From: Dehalococcoidia bacterium
GTDB taxonomy: Bacteria > Chloroflexota > Dehalococcoidia > Dehalococcoidales > RBG-16-60-22
DNA: 52,700 nt
Assembly (NCBI GenBank): GCA_030615035.1
Contig: JAUXAC010000007.1
Location: forward strand, 1-52,700
Reading direction: 5' to 3'
The notes under the pieces are model-generated. The model made no database searches, was not told the DNA's origin, and saw only the letters and a list, made by a program, of their open reading frames with translations. The stretch's first letter is position 1. The number at the start of each line of letters is the position of its first letter. Shown here one piece after another: positions 49,401 to 52,700 of this stretch. The position numbers and the translations under genes are program-made.

Positions 49401-51705
49401 TAAAGAAGGGGCCAACATGGACGGTAGACTGCCAGTTACCGGCGTTATCTTTACTCCTGATGTGGAAGTAGTGGCTATTGCCGTCAGCCAGGGCTGAGCT
49501 GTTAGCCGACTGAACCCCTTCCTCTATGTCCTTATTCGTGTCAGGGGTAGCTGTGGCATTGTCAGTGTTCCACAGGATAGAGTAGCCATCAAGAAGGCTC
49601 GTGCTGTCGGTCGCATCAATCCAGCCAATGTCCACCGTGTTATCGCTGGACCATTCACTGGTGGTGTGACTGGTGCTGTTAACGCTGGTGGGGTCAGTAG
49701 GTTGTATAGTATCCTTAAAGAACTGCCAGCTCCACTCCCCGGAGTCACCCACGACATTGCTGGCATTATCTGAGGCCTTGAAGTAGATAGTGTGGCTATC
49801 TTCGGAGAGACCGCCAAAACTGGGGATAGGCCAGTTATCGTTATCCCAGGAGGGAGTAGCATTATCGGTAAACAGGACTATCCAGCTCCCGCTATAGGAC
49901 TCCATCTGGTACCAGCCATCATCCAAGGCCTCATCATCATCGAAGCCAAAGTTGGAGAAGACGGGCGCGGTATTATAGTATTGCCCTTCGGCTTCGGCTA
50001 TTGCTTCCATGGTTGGTGGGAAGACAAGAGTAAAGGTGTCCTCGCCAATAGTGTATGTCCAATTGGAGCTATAGGTTGAAGGCGGGGTATGTGCCTGAGC
50101 ACAGACAATCACATGCCAGGTTTCATCCGCATCTGTCCCCGGAACAAAGGTATGCTGACTTGACAGGTTTCCCGATGCACTGGAGGTTACGTCGTCAGTA
50201 GCTCTCTTAGTATCACCGCCATCATAGTAGGCTACCGAATAATTTTGGCTGGGCAGTAAGCCGGTGCAATACATATAGGTAGTGTTCTCGGTATCGTAGC
50301 CAGTGAAATTGTCGCAGGCGGTGCTATGCGCGGCGTCACTATAGGAGACGGGAGTGACCAACGTTGAATTAACCGAATCATAGGCATCCAACAGTCCCCA
50401 TCCATACTCATCGTCCCTGCCGGCGGTTCCCTTGTCGGTGACGGTAGACAGGAGGGCATGCCTCACTTGAGCCGCTGTCCAGGTAGGGTGCTCAGCCAGA
50501 ATCAGGGCAGCCACACCGGAGACGTGGGGGGTAGCCATGGATGTCCCTTGGAAAAACCGGTAAGCAAAACTTGACACACTTCCAGTACTAGTAAAGGTCT
50601 GCTGAAGGACACCATCAGCGTAGCCATCATCATCCAGGTCTACAGTCGTGTCGCCACCGGGGGCAGCTATATCGCAATGAGAGCCGTAGGAGGAATAATA
50701 GGAGCGCGTCTCGTCATATCTGGTAGCACCCACGGCAATGACATAGTCATTATAGGCTGCCGGATATACGACGGTGTTGGTTGTGTCACCAGTATTGCCC
50801 ATAGCGGCAATAATGATGACACCAGCGTTACGGGCATAGATAACGGCATTTTCCTTAGTGGTGGAATGAGGTCCACCTCCGCTATAGTTGATAATATGGG
50901 CGCCATTATCGGCAGCGTAGTAGAAGCCGTCAGCCATCTGGGCAGCGGTGCCGCTACCGTTTTGATTCCACACCTTTATCGGCATGATGGTAGTGTTAAA
51001 GGCTATCCCTGCCACCCCTATGGTGTTATTGCTGCTCTGGGCGACGGTGCCGCAGACATGGGTGCCATGGTAGTGGTCATCGTTGGGGTGGGCATCGCTG
51101 TTGACGAAGTCCCAGCCGCTGGTGAAATTAGTGCTAGCCAGGTCCGGCGCCTGCGTATAACTACTGTATGTTTCATAAGCCACACCGGTATCTATCACCG
51201 CCACTATTATGCTGGGGTCTCCACCATAATTCGGAGAAGTGGTATCCAAGTCCCAGGCAGCCTCCAGGTTAATCTGGTCAAAGTGCCACTGTAGGGAATA
51301 AAAGGTATCATCGGGGCTCCAGGTTATGCGGTCAATATAATTAGGCTCGGCATATTCCACATTGGGTTGCTTTGAGTAAACTTCAACCATCTCAGCCACG
51401 GTTTTCCCCTTGGGAATCCGTAAGACCTTAAATCCGGCATGGGGGCTGCTGTGAACCACCTCGGCTCCCAGGGTATCATTCAACTGCTTCTCGCTAGCAG
51501 TATCAATTCCCCGCTTGAACTTAACGATTATCTGGTCGGGGACATGATCTTCCTCAAGACCAGGAGGTAGTGGAGGCCCTTCTTCGAGGGGTGAATCATC
51601 AGCCGCTATTTGGTGAGGAGGAAGCGAGACCAATCCTCCTGCCAGAAGCATAAACAATACGAAGATAATCAATCCAGTCTTTGCTATTCTTCCTTTGTGA
51701 TACAT
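46417..51705 (-). CDS. Giant membrane-anchored S8 subtilisin-like protease
   Basis: 1762 residues. Signal peptide (GLIIFVLFMLLAGGL), then an I9 propeptide (about 55-126, DQIIVKFKRGIDTASEKQ, AEMVEVYSKQPNVEYAEPNY). The S8 catalytic domain has Asp172 (VAVIDTGVAY), His213 (HGTHVCGT), Asn304 and Ser389 (GTSMATPHVSG), with a calcium-type loop DLDDDGYADG. After it come Ig/fibronectin-like modules; a repeated module (YYNTAPVFSNFGFDDDEALDD versus a near copy) is split in its second copy by a beta-propeller region with YVYISDDAGANWDTLG. A 14-Gly linker, an unassigned beta domain, two CARDB domains and a C-terminal membrane helix with a basic tail finish it. It should sit outside the cell and process surface or environmental proteins. 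Confidence 0.95.
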   Translation of the reverse strand: MYHKGRIAKTGLIIFVLFMLLAGGLVSLPPHQIAADDSPLEEGPPLPPGLEEDHVPDQIIVKFKRGIDTASEKQLNDTLGAEVVHSSPHAGFKVLRIPKGKTVAEMVEVYSKQPNVEYAEPNYIDRITWSPDDTFYSLQWHFDQINLEAAWDLDTTSPNYGGDPSIIVAVIDTGVAYETYSSYTQAPDLASTNFTSGWDFVNSDAHPNDDHYHGTHVCGTVAQSSNNTIGVAGIAFNTTIMPIKVWNQNGSGTAAQMADGFYYAADNGAHIINYSGGGPHSTTKENAVIYARNAGVIIIAAMGNTGDTTNTVVYPAAYNDYVIAVGATRYDETRSYYSSYGSHCDIAAPGGDTTVDLDDDGYADGVLQQTFTSTGSVSSFAYRFFQGTSMATPHVSGVAALILAEHPTWTAAQVRHALLSTVTDKGTAGRDDEYGWGLLDAYDSVNSTLVTPVSYSDAAHSTACDNFTGYDTENTTYMYCTGLLPSQNYSVAYYDGGDTKRATDDVTSSASGNLSSQHTFVPGTDADETWHVIVCAQAHTPPSTYSSNWTYTIGEDTFTLVFPPTMEAIAEAEGQYYNTAPVFSNFGFDDDEALDDGWYQMESYSGSWIVLFTDNATPSWDNDNWPIPSFGGLSEDSHTIYFKASDNASNVVGDSGEWSWQFFKDTIQPTDPTSVNSTSHTTSEWSSDNTVDIGWIDATDSTSLLDGYSILWNTDNATATPDTNKDIEEGVQSANSSALADGNSHYFHIRSKDNAGNWQSTVHVGPFFIDATPPTMEAIAEAQSQYYCTAPIFSNFGFDDSMALGDGWYQTDSYSSDNWTALFTDVSVTDVSDLVVASDNTTIYATDRARDKLYRSTNAGVTWSTVTVIEDSSYLDAELVAVAPDDENYIAVAGNSTYVYISDDAGANWDTLGSVNGLDSIRDISLSAAAGGEQNHFVAVAGEDGGVAEVWYYEFGAVGAAWTEASADTGFDAGDVAAAVAFSPNFASDNVMVAITEEDDGAGGTDNVSFQIYRLVGPGFWNSSAAFDDYPVTIASDDGITGLDSASISLAPDYLGSDNTTRISFVGLTVAGDNDAVATSGIYRLKDTTLKALKTGEQIHSVAYNGTNLVAGEYDTTIVWRSADPMATTPTVNATTSVMNRPGGDDKVVVEWMGSNVVAGTSGIGSAFAVSTNNGQTFSSISLDGTSWDGDNWTIPGFGALSEGSHTIYFKASDNASNVEGESGEWSWQFLATDLPILSGGAVSPTSGYTSATFTYSVIYTDAENDAPSPITVSIDGGTSENMTARSGQDGDFTNGEAYEYSISGANLGVGTHTFQFFASDGTDNAIGDTGSHDGPTVSSPPSPPAGGGGGGGGGGGGGGATDDARFTSLSGAIKESGELFDDIVALSLDNDLRLDIPTGTFAKNRNNIFLNSIRITTLAEPPEVSENMKMIGLAYELTPAGATFDPPIDMTIKYDASLIPEGVAEKNLVVAWWDETASNWVDMESTVDMKNDTIKTKVAHFTVFTILVHTRPASFDVAGLSVTPGEVNIGESVTISVTMTNNGDLTGSYEVSLELDDVVVQTKDVTLDGGDSETVSFSVTPDTAGEHTVNINGLLGKCEVKVPEPPATIFAPAVAPAPASFATSDLSVTPIEIKLAEQVTISAVVTNIGGSEGSYTVVLKINDVEEVRKEVTLGAGKSESVTFTIAKDTEGSYTVNIDGNLGQFTVIVPPPPTPTPTEALPVQLPTNWWLIGGIIAGCVVVAAGLLVYFFVWRKRGAARPS

Positions 51706-51720
51706 TAGTCTCCCTACCGC

Positions 51721-52125
51721 TTATTTTGATTCGGGTTGTATGCGCTCAATATAGTTGGGCTCGGCATATTCCACAATGGGTTTCTTGGAGTAAGCTTCAA
51801 CTATCTCAGCTACAGTCTTGCCCTCGGGAATCTGCAACACCTTAAATCCAGCAGACGGGCTAGTATAAATCACTGTGGTTCCCAGGCTTTGGTTCAACTG
51901 CTCCTCCTCTTCAATTGGAGTCCCCGCCTTAAACTTAACGATTATCTGGTCGGGAACATACTCTTCTTCAGGCTCAAGTGGGGCTGGAGTTGGCGTTGGC
52001 GCAGGAGTTGGTGTTGGTGCAGGTGAAGGTGCAGACGGTTCAGATTGCTGCTGGCAACTAACTATCATTACTACTGGCAACAAGACAAATAGTATTATCG
52101 TCAGTAAAACATTCAATTTTCTCAT
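51721..52125 (-). CDS. Lipoprotein made of a free-standing I9 (subtilisin propeptide) domain
   Basis: 134 residues from ATG 52125 (GGGGGG upstream; GTG at 52134 is too close to it). Lipobox IVSC ends the signal (VLLPVVMIVSC). A Pro/Thr/Ala tether (APSPAPTPTPAPTPTPAP) leads to an I9 domain: DQIIVKFKAGTPIEEEEQ, TSPSAGFKVLQIPEGKT and VEAYSKKPIVEYAEPNYIER. This domain is nearly the same as the propeptide of the next gene, encoded 15 bases downstream. It has no protease domain. Probably an external inhibitor or folding chaperone for the subtilisin, anchored in the membrane. A truncated duplicate that lost its protease is the alternative. Confidence 0.9.
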   Translation of the reverse strand: MRKLNVLLTIILFVLLPVVMIVSCQQQSEPSAPSPAPTPTPAPTPTPAPLEPEEEYVPDQIIVKFKAGTPIEEEEQLNQSLGTTVIYTSPSAGFKVLQIPEGKTVAEIVEAYSKKPIVEYAEPNYIERIQPESK

Positions 52126-52277
52126 TTTCGCCACCCCCCTTCTTACCAGCTAAACAACTCCTTTACCTAAATCAAAAAGGACACCAGCCACCGCCGTATC
52201 ACTTAGCGGTTCCAGTGCCCTACATTCACCGCTCACCTCCAAACCAATGCTGCAATTTACTTGCGGCTCAGGTTAAG

Positions 52278-52334
52278 TAGTTCACATATGAATATAATTA
52301 GCGTGGTTCTTATTGTATTAGTTCCCATATGAAT
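52278..52334 (-). promoter_or_regulatory. Two 16-bp direct repeats over the protease promoter
   Basis: On the minus strand, ATTCATATGGGAACTA (52319-52334) and ATTCATATGTGAACTA (52278-52293) differ at one base and are 41 bases apart. The first fills the promoter spacer, the second lies about 12 bases past the likely start. This is a repressor-type arrangement. Confidence 0.6.
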
Positions 52335-52340
52335 TGTCAA
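52312..52340 (-). promoter_or_regulatory. Promoter of the inhibitor lipoprotein and subtilisin operon
   Basis: On the minus strand TTGACA (52335-52340), 17 bases, TACAAT (52312-52317). The leader to the lipoprotein start is about 180 bases and holds nothing else I can name. Confidence 0.75.
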
Positions 52341-52361
52341 TACTCCCAGAGTAGAGATAAA

Positions 52362-52408
52362 CCCCTGGGCGTGCGGGATGTAGCTACGACAATTGAGAGG
52401 GAGGTGGT
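52362..52408 (+). repeat. 47-bp repeat, right copy (inverted relative to 4299-4345)
   Basis: 46 of 47 bases match the complement of 4299-4345; the single difference is A for C near the middle (TAGCTACGAC versus TAGCTCCGAC). Like the left copy it is followed by GTAACAA-family palindromes, but the tRNA fragment and the helix-turn-helix remnant are absent here. Confidence 0.85.
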
Positions 52409-52425
52409 GTTGGAGAACGTCTAGA

Positions 52426-52477
52426 GTAACAATTCGCTAGAAAGTGCAATGAGGTAACAAAATGAGCAATTGTTGCC
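52426..52477. repeat. Two clustered GTAACAA-family elements
   Basis: A half copy GTAACAATTCGCTAG (52426-52440) and a full palindrome GGTAACAA..TTGTTGCC (52453-52477), with AACAA/TTGTT pairing again at about 52485-52503. The 52126-52573 gap has no gene apart from these elements, the promoter, the operator repeats and the 47-bp repeat. Confidence 0.65.
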
Positions 52478-52573
52478 TAAGTTAAACAATCTGCTAGGTT
52501 GTTGGGTGATAAAAGATGTAATCGTACAGAGCACAAACCCATCCAGTAGGGCTGGTTCGACTTGCACCGAAGG

Positions 52574-52700
52574 TTAATCTATGGGTGCGGTGCTTTCGTA
52601 CGTGATAAGGTAGGATGCTGCGATACCTGATAAGAAGGCGCCCCCTAACGAGAGCTTGATGTCGATTATTTTGGCGCCCTGTTCCTGAAGACGTATAAGA
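52574..52700 (-). CDS. Unknown protein, C-terminal 41 residues (partial, N-terminus off the right edge)
   Basis: On the minus strand the frame is open from the window edge to a TAA at 52574-52576. It reads LIRLQEQGAKIIDIKLSL, then GGAFLSGIAASYLITYE and STAPID. The composition (IIDIKLSLGG, alternating hydrophobic strand, SYLITYE) looks like a genuine small alpha/beta protein end and not random translation. I do not recognise a family. No neighbour in the window tells its function. Confidence 0.5.
   Translation of the reverse strand, partial: LIRLQEQGAKIIDIKLSLGGAFLSGIAASYLITYESTAPID

Noticed and set aside
50677..51294. 205-codon open frame on the plus strand inside the subtilisin gene
   Set aside because: It lies antisense to the catalytic domain, whose motifs are unmistakable; no ribosome-binding site or domain. 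Long antisense frames are common in such GC-skewed coding DNA. The same applies to frames at 47066-47401, 47420-47761 and 48086-48397.

Overview
The window looks like a chromosomal segment of an uncultured anaerobic bacterium, most likely Dehalococcoidia-like Chloroflexota. The case rests on content. The cell-division block is reduced to mraZ-rsmH-ftsA-ftsZ, with none of the ftsL, ftsI, mur or mraY genes that normally sit there. There is a corrinoid/one-carbon methyl-transfer cluster. A large subtilisin is anchored by a C-terminal membrane helix, as expected of a cell with an S-layer and no murein. Hairpin-rich intergenic repeats recur throughout. The assignment is an inference; no 16S gene or full tRNA is present.

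Layout. (1) 1-3717: a MarR-type regulator (cut by the left edge) diverges from a TRAP transporter operon, dctP-dctQ-dctM. (2) 3718-5059: a scar of repeats, a helix-turn-helix remnant and a tRNA 3' fragment, then a methyltransferase. (3) 5322-10351: a corrinoid block with a MetH activation-domain-like protein, an iron-sulfur ASKHA corrinoid activator, a pterin-binding methyltransferase, an MtaA/UroD-type methyltransferase and the wreck of a corrinoid protein. (4) 10364-34600: core genes: a YbaK-type deacylase, leuS, proC, yggT, a GbsR-type regulator with a MacA/MacB-like exporter, cvpA, a minus-strand run from mraZ through ftsZ and rsmD to coaD and a ferredoxin, then mog/moaB, trmD, rplS, priA, def, a potassium-channel-like module with two TrkA-type proteins, and comEA.

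(5) From about 35436 the sequence turns accessory. comEC stops after its N-terminal 285 residues and runs straight into an oppositely oriented tyrosine recombinase. After that come small membrane and zinc proteins, AT-rich unknowns, the 3' half of a tRNA-Lys, and a minus-strand group that looks like a defence or DNA-processing island (an EVE-nuclease fusion, a second PD-(D/E)XK-like nuclease, a zinc protein, a HhH-GPD-like protein and a GGCT-fold protein). The right part holds a 1762-residue membrane-anchored subtilisin preceded by a lipoprotein made only of its propeptide (I9) domain. The rest of comEC is not in the window, so the inserted material probably continues past the right edge.

Regulation can be read in several places. 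There is a four-unit MraZ box in front of mraZ. Several promoters have consensus or near-consensus hexamers with 17-bp spacers. The TRAP promoter and the protease promoter, at opposite ends of the window, share a duplicated operator-like element at matching positions. Intergenic repeats fall into at least three families: GC-rich hairpin blocks in the core region, GTAACAA palindromes, mainly in the accessory region, and a 47-bp repeat found near both ends in opposite orientation.
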